Source of the DNA: Lysinibacillus sp. BPa_S21
Lineage (GTDB): Bacteria; Bacillota; Bacilli; Bacillales_A; Planococcaceae
Reading direction: 5' to 3'
DNA length: 37,914 nucleotides
Assembly (NCBI RefSeq): GCF_023337795.1
Contig: NZ_JALIRS010000023.1
Coordinates: 1-37,914, forward strand
Shown here piece by piece: positions 8,015-16,836 of the stretch. The stretch's first letter is position 1, and every line of letters starts with the position of its first letter. Position numbers and translations under genes: made by a program. A model generated the notes under the pieces. That model was not told where the DNA came from, did not search any database, and saw only the letters and a program-made list of their open reading frames with translations.

Positions 8015-8389
8015 TCATCCCCCGCTAACGAGACGCTCCACCGTATGTTGTGCTTCATATTCTGCATGCAAGCATTCACTTGCAATACTCAGATTAATAT
8101 GAGACATTTCAACATATCCTTTCATCATAGCTTCCCGTATTTGATTTGGTTGCTCCTGCATTAAAACTTTGCGCGACAAAATACGCGCAATAGATTCACT
8201 CTCAATTACTTCCTTTGTTTGTAGAAATAGACTATCCTGAACAGCAATTGTAGCTTCTCTTAACTTTTTCTCATACACAGCAAGCACCTCCAACGGAACC
8301 ATCCACTTTTCATTACTACCCATTCTACCATTGAAAGATATTGTTGAAAAGACATGAAATGACAAAATATCTGACAATTTAAAGTCCAA
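8015..8389 (-). CDS. ndoAI: MazE/NdoAI-type antitoxin, divergent N-terminus
   Basis: This frame of up to 124 residues lies directly upstream of mazF in the antitoxin position. The last 36 residues ([15 protein letters not shown], then [10 protein letters not shown]) closely match the toxin-neutralising tail of B. subtilis NdoAI. The N-terminal ribbon-helix-helix DNA-binding part is not recognisable: only [14 protein letters not shown] could correspond to the usual beta strand and first helix, and the spacing to the tail is about 12 residues longer. The true start is uncertain. MGSNEKW at about 8323 is a plausible alternative with a weak ribosome binding site. Confidence 0.8.
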   Translation of the reverse strand: MDFKLSDILSFHVFSTISFNGRMGSNEKWMVPLEVLAVYEKKLREATIAVQDSLFLQTKEVIESESIARILSRKVLMQEQPNQIREAMMKGYVEMSHINLSIASECLHAEYEAQHTVERLVSGG

Positions 8390-8441
8390 GTTGTAAAAAT
8401 ATGTAGGTTGTCGAAGGTATATGCCGATTCATTCATCTTGC

Positions 8442-8456
8442 AATTTGTCACAAATT
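8442..8456. promoter_or_regulatory. 15-bp palindrome AATTTGTCACAAATT
   Basis: A perfect 7+1+7 palindrome about 55 bases upstream of the longest mazE frame. The same sequence with a different centre base occurs at 30857-30871, and both are followed by ATG. It looks like a dimeric repressor operator. It does not match the Fur, PerR, CodY or CcpA consensus, and I cannot name the regulator. Confidence 0.5.
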
Positions 8457-8473
8457 ATGGATGACTCAGCTTC

Positions 8474-8517
8474 TTGGTAAGCTAACATGTTCTTCTGTAG
8501 TTAGTTATTCACCAAGT
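8474..8517. other. Nested inverted repeat between mazE and alr
   Basis: CTTGGT...ACCAAG enclosing CTAAC...GTTAG over 44 bases, giving an imperfect long hairpin downstream of alr. There is no T-run after it on the minus strand, so termination is possible but unproven. Confidence 0.4.
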
Positions 8518-8611
8518 TGTTTAGTGCTTTAGTATAGTATTCATTTGTCCAAATTTAAACCGCCTATACAAAATTATTTAAAATTACTTCTGTTAGGATA
8601 CAGCTTAAAGA

Positions 8612-9733
8612 TTACATGTATACTCTAGGAACTCTCGCTGTAATAATGCATGGTACTTCATAGTTAATGGTTTCAAGCTTTGCTGCCCATTCATTCATAG
8701 AAATAGCATCCTGTCCTTGACGGCCAATGAGTGTTACCTTCTCCCCTATAGCATATGCTTTTGGCAAGGCAACCATACATTGGTCCATACAAATTCGTCC
8801 AACAATCGGCATTCTTTGGCCATCAATTAGCACTTCTTGTCCACCTAATTTGCGAATTACTCCATCAGCGTAGCCTACTGGTATCGTTCCTATCCACATA
8901 TCCGATGAGGCCACAAAAGTAGCTCCATAGCCTACTGAATCACCCGCTTGTAACTGTTTCACATGAACTAGCTCACTCTCAAGCGAGAACGCCGGCTGTA
9001 ACGGAAATGGTAAAATACCTTCTACGTAAGAAGATGGTGCTAATCCATACATCGATATACCATATCTAACCGCATCAAATTGTAAATGCGCATCTTTTAC
9101 TAAAGATGTTGCCGTGTTTGAAGCATGAACAAGTCTAGGTTTTTCAGGTAAGGCAGATACAAATTTCTCAAACAATTGTACCTGTCTATCAAAGTATGAA
9201 GTATCCTCTTCATCTGCAGTCGCAAAATGTGTAAATATCCCATCAAGCTCCACATTAACTGTATTTTGTATTGTTTGATATAGATCTAATAATTCTTGTT
9301 CTGAACGAACACCAATTCTGCCCATTCCGCTATCTACTTTAATATGTAGCCGTAAAGAATTTGCTTCATTAGCTATCAACGGAGCCGCTTGCTGTACCCA
9401 CTCACTTTCAAATGCAGTAAGAATAATACGTTGCTGAGCAGCATATGGTGCAAATGAAACTGGAGAGGCACCCAATATTAGTATGTCTGGTTCGTCAAAA
9501 TGTGCTCGAATATGTAATGCTTCATCGGGCGTTGCCACGGCAAGCATTGTTGCACCTGCCTCAAGCGCTGCTTTTGCAACGGCTACATCTCCGTGACCGT
9601 ATGCATTTGCCTTTACGACAGCTATAATTTGAACATGAGGTCGAAGTAGCTTCTTCAAATTTTTTACGTTTTGTTGAATTGCTTGTAAGTCTATAACTGC
9701 TTTCGTTGGTCTAAAATATTGCTGTGTCTTCAT
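8612..9733 (-). CDS. alr: Alanine racemase
   Basis: A 373-residue PLP-dependent racemase making D-alanine for the cell wall. The PLP lysine is in VVKANAYGHG (K41), the second catalytic tyrosine in VGYGATF (about residue 270), and the phosphate-binding RYGISMYGL is also present. An N-terminal TIM barrel and a C-terminal beta domain fill the normal length. The start is an ATG. The position between ydcC and mazE is the same as in B. subtilis. Ddl, encoded further right, uses its product. Confidence 0.96.
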   Translation of the reverse strand: MKTQQYFRPTKAVIDLQAIQQNVKNLKKLLRPHVQIIAVVKANAYGHGDVAVAKAALEAGATMLAVATPDEALHIRAHFDEPDILILGASPVSFAPYAAQQRIILTAFESEWVQQAAPLIANEANSLRLHIKVDSGMGRIGVRSEQELLDLYQTIQNTVNVELDGIFTHFATADEEDTSYFDRQVQLFEKFVSALPEKPRLVHASNTATSLVKDAHLQFDAVRYGISMYGLAPSSYVEGILPFPLQPAFSLESELVHVKQLQAGDSVGYGATFVASSDMWIGTIPVGYADGVIRKLGGQEVLIDGQRMPIVGRICMDQCMVALPKAYAIGEKVTLIGRQGQDAISMNEWAAKLETINYEVPCIITARVPRVYM

Positions 9734-9913
9734 TAGAATACCCTCTTTATTTTTTATTAAAACATTATGTATCGAATAAATCGCCTTTTCTCTACTGTTT
9801 TTACATAAGTTGTTCTATTTCAGACTAATTTTCTACATAACTTTTATCATATATGACTTAACGACTTCTAAACAATGTTAATTTTCATCAAAACTGTACT
9901 AATTTACTTAACA

Positions 9914-9945
9914 AGCTACAGCCTTCCATATAGAAAGCTGTAGCT
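9914..9945 (-). terminator. Hairpin downstream of ydcC
   Basis: A 9-bp perfect stem, AGCTACAGC/GCTGTAGCT (9914-9922 with 9937-9945), just after the ydcC stop codon. The following minus-strand sequence is not T-rich, so this is a weak terminator at best. Confidence 0.45.
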
Positions 9946-9952
9946 AGAAAAA

Positions 9953-11062
9953 TTATTTCATACTACCTATCGTCATAGAAGTGGCTACTTGCACCATTTC
10001 TTCACGAGTCAATTTACTAGAGGCAACAAAGAATTCGACGCCATCCTGTTCCCAACTAATAGATGTATCGGTAATAGCACCAATCGTAAACCCTAAATCT
10101 ACCGGATCACCAGGAGACGATACTGGCAGCATAGCAGCCTCTTTCGTAACTGGTTGTTGCATGACCGTAAATGGTTTGTCACCATCAAATGTTAAAATGA
10201 CACGGTCCATTCCACCCTCTTGCATGACTTTCTCTTCCACCATCTTAGTATTTTCTATATTAACAACAGGGTAGTGAGTTTGGAACTCTTTATTTTCGGC
10301 TTCTGCACTTACTGCCTGTTTCTCTTCATTTCCATTCGGGTTATTGTTGCTCTCCTTACCGTCTTTGTTGTCTTTTTTATCTTTGTTTCCTTTTTCTGAT
10401 GGTGTAGCTTGTTCACCTTTTGTTTCATCCGATTCTGTAAATTGCTCAACTGCATACTCTTTAGCCGCGTGTTGAACACCTAATTTTATATTTTTAAATG
10501 TAATACGAATTTGTTCTTCTTTTACATCATTCATAATCACTACAGAAGTTGGGAGCATCGTTTTTTTATCAACTGTTATAACTTGATGAGGCATACTATT
10601 TTTATAGCTATTTCTAGTAGCCGCTTCAAATATATATGCTTTGTCCTCCTCTTTCATGACTAAATTTTTATCTTGAGCTAAATCTTCTGCTAGTGCACCT
10701 ATTAAATAGGCTTGACTATTTTTCTTTGGCCAATCACTTTGGAATTTATACATTTTGTTTAATGTAGGTGTAACGACAAAAACTCCATCTGCATTTCGCA
10801 CTATCATTTGTGAAACATCTTTCCCACTTTCAACTACTTCTACTCGATAGAAATCAGGTTTCGTATGCCAAACTGTTACATCATATTTTTTTGGATCTCC
10901 ACCAGATTTAATCTCCATCGTAGCATTTAACTCATAACCATTTGCCTCTGCCCATTTCCCATTAACTTTCTTTAACACTTTTTCCTGTGAGTCTGTACCA
11001 CATGCCGATAAAAGTAATATCGTACAAAATAAGACGAGCCACTTAACTATACGGTTGCCCAC
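9953..11062 (-). CDS. ydcC: YdcC-like lipoprotein, LolA-fold
   Basis: A lipoprotein of about 369 residues with the signal peptide VKWLVLFCTILLLSACG, whose lipobox LSAC puts a lipidated Cys near residue 21. The mature part is of the outer-membrane-lipoprotein-sorting (LolA-like) type seen in B. subtilis YdcC, a protein linked to sporulation. A low-complexity Lys/Asp/Asn/Glu linker (about 215-255) separates two halves. I prefer the GTG start at 11062, six bases after GAAAGGGTG. The ATG 30 bases upstream would only add charged residues before the signal peptide. Confidence 0.85.
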   Translation of the reverse strand: MGNRIVKWLVLFCTILLLSACGTDSQEKVLKKVNGKWAEANGYELNATMEIKSGGDPKKYDVTVWHTKPDFYRVEVVESGKDVSQMIVRNADGVFVVTPTLNKMYKFQSDWPKKNSQAYLIGALAEDLAQDKNLVMKEEDKAYIFEAATRNSYKNSMPHQVITVDKKTMLPTSVVIMNDVKEEQIRITFKNIKLGVQHAAKEYAVEQFTESDETKGEQATPSEKGNKDKKDNKDGKESNNNPNGNEEKQAVSAEAENKEFQTHYPVVNIENTKMVEEKVMQEGGMDRVILTFDGDKPFTVMQQPVTKEAAMLPVSSPGDPVDLGFTIGAITDTSISWEQDGVEFFVASSKLTREEMVQVATSMTIGSMK

Positions 11063-11181
11063 GCTTTCACCCTTTCCTTCTTTCAAATCCACTACGACAA
11101 TATATGAACCGTATTTGTCAGTTATGTCATTTGAACATGGGCAATATATTTATCTTCACTCAGAAATTTATTTTCACTTAA

Positions 11182-11211
11182 CTTCCAGACGCACGTATAG
11201 CCGAGGCATTT
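11182..11211 (-). repeat. Dispersed repeat family 1, head fragment (copy E)
   Basis: Read on the minus strand: AAATGCCTCGGCTATACG then TGCGTCTGGAAG. This matches the head of copies A-C with some decay. It lies between ydcC and acpS. Confidence 0.45.
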
Positions 11212-11238
11212 AACTCAACACCCTAACATGCGGTGGCA

Positions 11239-11293
11239 TTCCTACTCCGAATAGGCACTTTTTCGGGGCGATCAGTTTCCACTCCAATCAATT
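11239..11293 (-). repeat. Dispersed repeat family 2, partial copy
   Basis: The minus strand reads TTGATTGGAGTGGAAAC, the characteristic end of the repeat family seen complete at 31779-31850. It abuts the family 1 fragment at 11182, so the ydcC-acpS gap (about 270 bases) is mostly repeat debris. Confidence 0.45.
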
Positions 11294-11330
11294 TATCTAA
11301 ATGTATATATGGCGAAAGCTGTGTTTATCA

Positions 11331-11684
11331 TTATTGTAATAATATTACTTGTGCTGCTGCGTATTCCTTAGAGTGTGTGATACTTACGAATCCATTTACA
11401 AGCTCTCCTTTGAAGTATAAAACAGGATTCCCTGCTTCCCCTCTTAAAACTTCAATATCATGAAGCTTACATTCTTCACCAATACCCGTCCCTAATGCCT
11501 TCGAGAATGCTTCCTTTGAAGCGAATCGTCCGGCTAAAAATTCTATTTTACGAGTTTCTGAATGTGCATCAAACAAAACTTTTTCCTTTTCAGTTAAAAT
11601 ACGATCTTTAAATTTATATGTTCTCCGCATCGCTTTAGCAATACGGTCAATTTCTACGATGTCGAGACCAATTCCTTTAATCAT
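11331..11684 (-). CDS. acpS: Holo-[acyl-carrier-protein] synthase
   Basis: A 117-residue phosphopantetheinyl transferase that converts apo-ACP to holo-ACP using CoA. The two family signatures are present: GIGLDIVEIDR (magnesium ligand D8) and FAGRFASKEAFSKALG (catalytic Glu near residue 58). The length is normal. It is transcribed divergently from the rhomboid gene. Confidence 0.96.
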   Translation of the reverse strand: MIKGIGLDIVEIDRIAKAMRRTYKFKDRILTEKEKVLFDAHSETRKIEFLAGRFASKEAFSKALGTGIGEECKLHDIEVLRGEAGNPVLYFKGELVNGFVSITHSKEYAAAQVILLQ

Positions 11685-11748
11685 TTAAACTTCCCCTTTT
11701 CCTATTTCTATAAAGCCATGTATAATGATTGTAAATTGAGGTGGAGTT

Positions 11749-12369
11749 ATGTTTAGTAGAACAGAAAATTTTAAGCAATATACAAAGTATTATCCGATTG
11801 TTTCAACATTAATAGCGCTTAATTTAATTGTTTATGTAATATCTATTTTACCTGGAGTAGGAGAAAATGTGTTGAATTACGGAGTTCAAGCGAACTTCCT
11901 TATACAAGCCGGTGAATGGTGGCGTGTTTTATCTGCAATGTTTTTACATTCTGGCTTTTTGCATGTTTTCTTTAATATGTTTTCATTGTATTTATTCGGA
12001 CCGGAGCTTGAAAAAATTGCTGGCAAGGCACGATTTATTACAATTTATTTACTGTCAGGTATTGTAGGCAACATGGCAACCTATCTTCTTAATGATAGTA
12101 GTTATGTTAGTCTTGGTGCAAGCGGGGCTATATTTGGAATTTTCGGTGCTTTCGGAGCGCTTGTTTACTATACGCGTCGAACAATGCCTATGCTTCGTAA
12201 ACTTATTTTGCCAATCATCGTTATCAGTGTTATTATGACTTTCCTACAGCCAAATGTTAATATCTATGCTCACTTAGGCGGATTAGTAGCAGGATTCCTT
12301 CTTGGACTCGTTTACTTACATCCAAAAAGAATTTTAAGCTGGCGTAAACAAAAGATGGCGGGTAAGTAA
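11749..12369 (+). CDS. ydcA: Rhomboid-family intramembrane serine protease
   Basis: A 206-residue protein with six predicted membrane segments. The catalytic dyad is Ser125 in GASGAIFG and His175 in AHLGG. HSGFLHVFFNM in the loop and second helix region is also typical. The ATG follows GAGGTGGAG. Rhomboids cut single-pass membrane proteins within the bilayer. The substrate is unknown. It lies between ydbT and acpS, where B. subtilis has the rhomboid homologue ydcA. Confidence 0.92.
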   Translation: MFSRTENFKQYTKYYPIVSTLIALNLIVYVISILPGVGENVLNYGVQANFLIQAGEWWRVLSAMFLHSGFLHVFFNMFSLYLFGPELEKIAGKARFITIYLLSGIVGNMATYLLNDSSYVSLGASGAIFGIFGAFGALVYYTRRTMPMLRKLILPIIVISVIMTFLQPNVNIYAHLGGLVAGFLLGLVYLHPKRILSWRKQKMAGK

Positions 12370-12376
12370 TTGGTAC

Positions 12377-12425
12377 AATAGAAGCAATCCTCAAGCTATA
12401 TTGTGGATTGCTTCTATTATTTTTA
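12377..12425 (+). terminator. Terminator after the rhomboid gene
   Basis: A perfect 14-bp stem, AATAGAAGCAATCC/GGATTGCTTCTATT (12377-12390 with 12405-12418), followed by ATTTTT. Confidence 0.85.
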
Positions 12426-12435
12426 TGCTAGAGTG

Positions 12436-12683
12436 ATAGGCAATTCGTTATTTCAAAGCGCGACCATACTTCGATTTCTTACACGTCCCTCACTTGATGT
12501 TAGCCAATTACTCCCGCAAGCTTCCCCTCATAATAGATCCCTACCTGTAGGCCATTATTATCTGCATATTGTTGCATCGCATCTCTTACAAATCGCTCTG
12601 TATCCTCTACCGTTTTCACATCATCCACGAAAGATATCCATTCTCACAAGTATCTCTTGAACGATCCGTCAATGCCAATAAAT
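12436..12683 (-). pseudogene. Decayed GNAT acetyltransferase (RimL-type) fragment
   Basis: The minus strand encodes LLALTDRSR, then after a frameshift YL*EWISFVDDVKTVED, then TERFVRDAMQQYADNNG and LQVGIYYEGKLAGVIG followed by a stop codon. This matches the N-terminal half of ribosomal-protein-serine acetyltransferases (typically YLREWLPFVD...GIWYEGQLVGVIG). There is at least one frameshift, a CGA-to-TGA type stop, stops after GVIG, no start codon and no C-terminal half. It is clearly not functional. Confidence 0.7.
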
Positions 12684-12695
12684 TCACTTACACAT

Positions 12696-12745
12696 CAATG
12701 ATGCCTCGGCATCATTCCGTGACATCCGCCAGAGGCATTAAATAA
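12696..12745 (+). repeat. Dispersed repeat family 1-like palindrome (copy D)
   Basis: The perfect palindrome AATGATGCC-TC-GGCATCATT is followed by GTGACATCCGCCAGAGGC. It is related to the heads of copies A-C but has its own tail, so it may be a sub-family. It lies just upstream of the decayed GNAT gene. Confidence 0.5.
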
Positions 12746-12778
12746 AGGCTAATCCCCTATTAATTGTGAGGATTAGCC
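12740..12778 (-). terminator. Terminator after ydbT
   Basis: A stem GGCTAATCC/GGATTAGCC (12747-12755 with 12770-12778), followed on the minus strand by TTTATTT. Confidence 0.75.
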
Positions 12779-12790
12779 AAGTTCTTTCAT

Positions 12791-14260
12791 TTAATGTTCA
12801 TACCAAGATAATATTGTTTCAGCATCTTGCTGCTCTAAGCTCGGTACATTCCCTGTCATACCAGTCATGCCTGACATTACCGTTGCTTTTACAGTCATAA
12901 CATTCTTTCTTTTTTGGAAATACGTTTGGGTAGTCCCAATAGATTGTATACGTTTTTTCTCCATAAAAAGTGTAATACGACTGAATACACGATATTTCAT
13001 TGTTAATTGCTTTCCATCAATCATATAGCCAGCTGTTTTATGTTGCCAAATACCAATTACTATCGTTAATGGAATGAATAATAACGAAAGCAACCCATAT
13101 GGATAAAAGAAATAACTACATGCACCTATTATAGGGATGAGCCAAACAAAATCAATTCGGTAAAAAAATGGACGAGCACGTTTTGGTGAATTGATAAATT
13201 CCGGTCGCCAATTTATATCTGGAAACAGTTGCTCAAGTGTTTCCAAACATTCTTGCGTCTGAATAAGTGGGAACAGAGTAATTTTTTTATCATTTCCTTC
13301 TCCACCATTTCCTCCTGCACTCTCAACAACAACTGTTGCAAAGCCAAATAATTGACGCACTGGATTCTCTACAATACGAATCGCCTGAATTCTATTTAAC
13401 GGTAAAGTAATTCGTTTTTTCTCAATTAGCCCTTTTGTAATAATAAGCTTTTCATCTTCAATTCGGACTGTATATTCATAATAATTGATTAGTGTGATAA
13501 CAAATGACACAAACCACGCCACAATTAGACTGACTATCACTGCTAGTGCAACTAACAATGCACCAAATTTCGCAAAGACAGCTAACTCATTAAATATTTC
13601 TTCATACGGTATTATATCCGAAAACTGAGAGACAATTGCTGCTATACCGGACAGAACGACCCCAATTCCACCTGAAGTTATAGCCAATATAAACAAATCA
13701 CGTATCGACATATGATAAATAGTTGGAACTAATACTTCCTCTATTTCCGACTGTTCATCATTCATCGGTTCTGTTACTTGGTTCTTTGCACGACGCATTT
13801 CCTGCTCGATGACATCTGCCGCCGCCTTACGTATAGCCGTTAACTCAACCTCAGGCTTTCTATCCTTACTTCCCGCAGTTTCAACCTGAACCTTTACTAA
13901 GCCCAACAATCGGTGAAAAATACCTTCATTGTAATTTAAGCTCTGAATTCGGTCAAATGGGATATAACGCTTCTTTTTAACGAACAAACCGTACTTTACA
14001 CGCAATTCTCCATCTTCAAACCAATATACAAAGGTGCGCCATTTAACAATCCCACTAACAAGTGCAAGTAAAGCCCCCACTCCCCAAATACCGAATAAGA
14101 AAGTTGTTCGCCAAAAATTATCACTATGGAAATTAAAGGAGATGTGAAAACCATTAGAGAAAATAATAACAACTAACGGGAAAATCAAACTTTTTAATGC
14201 TTTTGCACTTGTAATAATAGCCGAGATCGGGTGTAAACGGTTTATTTCCTTAGACATCAT
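12791..14260 (-). CDS. ydbT: YdbT-like membrane protein with repeated bPH2 domains
   Basis: A 489-residue membrane protein of the YdbT (DUF304/bacterial PH-like) family. Three soluble PH-like modules start near residues 80, 260 and 400, each with a FDRIQSLNY- or LNRIQAIRI-type motif, separated by pairs of membrane helices (about 20-65, 185-260, 365-400). B. subtilis ydbT has been reported to take part, with ydbS, in resistance to an antimicrobial peptide. The mechanism is unknown. The start overlaps the end of ydbS by 11 bases, so the two are coupled. Confidence 0.88.
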   Translation of the reverse strand: MMSKEINRLHPISAIITSAKALKSLIFPLVVIIFSNGFHISFNFHSDNFWRTTFLFGIWGVGALLALVSGIVKWRTFVYWFEDGELRVKYGLFVKKKRYIPFDRIQSLNYNEGIFHRLLGLVKVQVETAGSKDRKPEVELTAIRKAAADVIEQEMRRAKNQVTEPMNDEQSEIEEVLVPTIYHMSIRDLFILAITSGGIGVVLSGIAAIVSQFSDIIPYEEIFNELAVFAKFGALLVALAVIVSLIVAWFVSFVITLINYYEYTVRIEDEKLIITKGLIEKKRITLPLNRIQAIRIVENPVRQLFGFATVVVESAGGNGGEGNDKKITLFPLIQTQECLETLEQLFPDINWRPEFINSPKRARPFFYRIDFVWLIPIIGACSYFFYPYGLLSLLFIPLTIVIGIWQHKTAGYMIDGKQLTMKYRVFSRITLFMEKKRIQSIGTTQTYFQKRKNVMTVKATVMSGMTGMTGNVPSLEQQDAETILSWYEH

Positions 14261-14729
14261 CTTCCGCCACCCTTGCTAATTCCGAAATACGTGCTCGAAG
14301 TCCATCAGCTTCGTCCATCACAAGTGCAGGAATTGTATGTACAGTTGCCGCTGTAGATATTGAAATATTACCTAAACCATATTTTTTTAATATTGGCCCT
14401 TGCGTCGTATCAACATGCTGTACGCGTACCATTGGAATGAGCGTACGTTTAACAACAAACAAACCATGTTGCACCTCAATCTCATTATCACGCACTTCAT
14501 AACGCCAGCGTTCCCATCTTATCTTTGGAAATAGATAAGTAGAAAGGACAGCACTAAGTATGACTACAGCAACTGCAATGAAATAAATAAATGATGGCCA
14601 TTCAAAATAATAAGTACCGTAGCATGCAAACGCCGCTACAATCAACAGTAATAAGGTTTGCAATACACCATATAAACGCCACACGGTTAACCCTTTCCTC
14701 GAAATTTTATGCATTGGTTCTGCTCTCAA
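14250..14729 (-). CDS. ydbS: YdbS-like membrane protein with one bPH2 domain
   Basis: A 159-residue protein with two membrane helices (about 20-65) and one DUF304/bPH2 domain containing TLIPMVRVQHVDTTQGPIL. It probably works with YdbT, its coupled downstream partner. The apparent start is a TTG with AGGGAAAG upstream. An ATG five codons later is the alternative but has a weaker ribosome binding site. Confidence 0.87.
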   Translation of the reverse strand: MRAEPMHKISRKGLTVWRLYGVLQTLLLLIVAAFACYGTYYFEWPSFIYFIAVAVVILSAVLSTYLFPKIRWERWRYEVRDNEIEVQHGLFVVKRTLIPMVRVQHVDTTQGPILKKYGLGNISISTAATVHTIPALVMDEADGLRARISELARVAEDDV

Positions 14730-14902
14730 AATCTTTCCCTCTCTTTCTTTAACTACGTATACGGAATTAGTTATCTTTTTGTTTCAAATTATATCAATTT
14801 CTTCCTGAGGTAATTGTAGCTTTCGCATAGAAAATTTGCCATAGGACATGACATTCATCTCACCTAGGTTGTAGTTTCATCTGAGTGACCCCTGCTGAAA
14901 GA

Positions 14903-14939
14903 CGTAAAAAACCTTACAGCCACTTGGACTGTAAGGTTT
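14903..14939 (-). terminator. Terminator after cshA
   Basis: An 11-bp perfect stem, AAACCTTACAG/CTGTAAGGTTT (14909-14919 with 14929-14939), with TTTTTTACG following on the minus strand. The remainder of the gap to ydbS (14730-14900) shows nothing else. Confidence 0.88.
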
Positions 14940-14961
14940 AATCAATTTGATGAAGTTAAAA

Positions 14962-16485
14962 TTAGTCTTCGTGACGACGTGGTGCGCGTGAACGACCTTG
15001 TCCACCTTCACGGCGACCTCCATCACGGCGTCCGCCCTCTCGACGATCTCCGCCACGTCCACCACGACGATCTCCGCCACGTCCGCCATCTCGACGTCCG
15101 TTAAAGTTACGGTTGCCGCCGCGTCCACGATCTCCGCCACGATTGCCAGAACGATCACGACGCATTGGTAATGGACGTTCTTCAGTAATTGTTACTGGAG
15201 TATCATCTGGCTCTTTTGTTAATGAACGAATTGCAGCAGCTACAACATCGATTGCATCATGATTTTCAAGTAATTCTGTCGCAAGTGTACGATAATCACC
15301 TAAATTATTGTTCGCAATTAGACCTTCTAGTGTTTCCACAGCTAGACGTTGTTGACCTACTAAAGCTTCGTCATTTGTTGGTGGGCGAAGTGGTGTCATA
15401 CGTTTTTTCGTTGTTTCTTCTACAATACGTAAGTAACCCATTTCACGAGGTGTTACAAATGTTACCGCAAGACCTGATTTACCTGCACGGCCTGTACGAC
15501 CAATACGGTGAACATAAGATTCAGGATCTTGAGGAATATCGAAGTTATAAACATGTGTTACACCAGAAATATCAAGCCCACGAGCAGCTACATCTGTTGC
15601 CACAAGAATATCAATTTTATTTTCTTTAAATTGTCGTAACACAGAAATACGTTTCGCTTGGCTTAAATCACCATGGATTCCTTCAGCAAGGTAACCACGA
15701 ATTGATAACGCTTGTGCAAGCTCATCTACGCGGCGTTTTGTACGCCCAAAGATGATAGCAAGTTCTGGTTGGTGAACGTTTAATAAACGAGATAAAATGT
15801 CGAATTTTTCACGTTCAGCAGACTTCACAAAATATTGATCGATGTTATCAACTGTTAATTCTTTAGCTTTAATTTTTACGATTTCTGGATCACGCATGAA
15901 TGTTTCTGCAATTTTACGAATTGCTGGTGGCATTGTTGCTGAGAACAGTAATGTTTGACGTTCAGTTGGAACGTTTTCTAAGATGGAATTAATATCATCA
16001 ATAAAGCCCATGTTTAACATTTCATCTGCTTCATCAAGTACTAATGTTTGAACGTCTTCTAATTTTAAAGTACGACGATTGATATGATCTATAATTCGGC
16101 CAGGCGTACCCACGATAATTTGTGGTCTATTTTTCAGTGCACGAATTTGACGGCCGATTTCCTGACCACCATAAACAGATAATAATTTTACACGTTTGTC
16201 ATAACCAATTTTATAAAGCTCTTCAGAAACTTGAATAGCTAATTCACGAGTTGGAGCAATTACTAATGCTTGGATATTAGGGTTTTTTGGATCAATTTTT
16301 TCGATAAGTGGAATCCCGAAAGCGGCAGTTTTACCTGTACCTGTTTGCGCTTGACCTAATACATCACGGCCTTCAATTGCAAAACGAATAGTACCTTCTT
16401 GGATTGGTGTTGCTTCTTCAAATCCCATACGCTTTACAGAGCGTAATGTAGATTCGCTAATATTTAATTCTGAAAAATTTGTCAA
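14962..16485 (-). CDS. cshA: DEAD-box ATP-dependent RNA helicase CshA
   Basis: A 507-residue helicase with all standard motifs in order: GFEEATPIQ (Q motif), AQTGTGKT (I), PTRELA (Ia), TPGR (Ib), DEAD (II), SATMP (III), then [10 protein letters not shown] (V) and [10 protein letters not shown] (VI). The C-terminus (from about 445) is a low-complexity Arg/Gly/Asp tail that binds RNA. B. subtilis CshA associates with the RNA degradosome and the ribosome. I use a TTG start at 16485, with AGGAG about ten bases upstream, because it reproduces the B. subtilis N-terminus. The upstream in-frame extension of 23 residues is Lys/Arg-rich and not expected. Confidence 0.94.
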   Translation of the reverse strand: MTNFSELNISESTLRSVKRMGFEEATPIQEGTIRFAIEGRDVLGQAQTGTGKTAAFGIPLIEKIDPKNPNIQALVIAPTRELAIQVSEELYKIGYDKRVKLLSVYGGQEIGRQIRALKNRPQIIVGTPGRIIDHINRRTLKLEDVQTLVLDEADEMLNMGFIDDINSILENVPTERQTLLFSATMPPAIRKIAETFMRDPEIVKIKAKELTVDNIDQYFVKSAEREKFDILSRLLNVHQPELAIIFGRTKRRVDELAQALSIRGYLAEGIHGDLSQAKRISVLRQFKENKIDILVATDVAARGLDISGVTHVYNFDIPQDPESYVHRIGRTGRAGKSGLAVTFVTPREMGYLRIVEETTKKRMTPLRPPTNDEALVGQQRLAVETLEGLIANNNLGDYRTLATELLENHDAIDVVAAAIRSLTKEPDDTPVTITEERPLPMRRDRSGNRGGDRGRGGNRNFNGRRDGGRGGDRRGGRGGDRREGGRRDGGRREGGQGRSRAPRRHED

Positions 16486-16640
16486 ACTTCTCAATCTCCT
16501 TTTTTTCCTTTTAAGTTGACAAATGGTTACATTTTCAGATGAAGTTGTCGGCAAATTCGAGCCTGTGTTTTGGAACGTTTCCGTTACTTAAAATTTTTCT
16601 CTATATGATGGTCACATAGAGCTCTCTTATATGAAAAGGA

Positions 16641-16662
16641 AAGCCCGGTCTTTACCGAGCGG
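16641..16662 (-). promoter_or_regulatory. GC-rich hairpin in the cshA upstream region
   Basis: The minus strand reads CTCGGT-AAAG-ACCGGG followed by CTTTCCTTTT, about 155 bases upstream of the cshA start. It could act as a weak attenuator in a long cshA leader or as a second terminator for the esterase gene. No promoter was placed with confidence in 16486-16836. Confidence 0.35.
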
Positions 16663-16709
16663 TTTGATTCTGTCGTAATTATTCACTTTAGAATAAAACC
16701 GTTGTGTTC

Positions 16710-16743
16710 AAAAAAAAGTACTCTTCAATCAAATATGAAGAGT
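16710..16743 (-). terminator. Terminator after the esterase gene
   Basis: A stem ACTCTTCA/TGAAGAGT (16720-16727 with 16736-16743) followed on the minus strand by ACTTTTTTT. Confidence 0.8.
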
Positions 16744-16836
16744 CTTCGCACAAAATGTATCCATTGCTTACACTAGTCTAACATGGGATTAAAACGTATG
16801 CAACGATAACGCATGAGTCGTAATTATCTGACTACT

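Noticed and set aside
14877..15158. Minus-strand frame of 93 codons rich in Val, Ala, Asp
   Set aside because: It is an alternate frame of the Arg/Gly-rich tail of cshA. Its odd composition follows from that repeat-like coding sequence.
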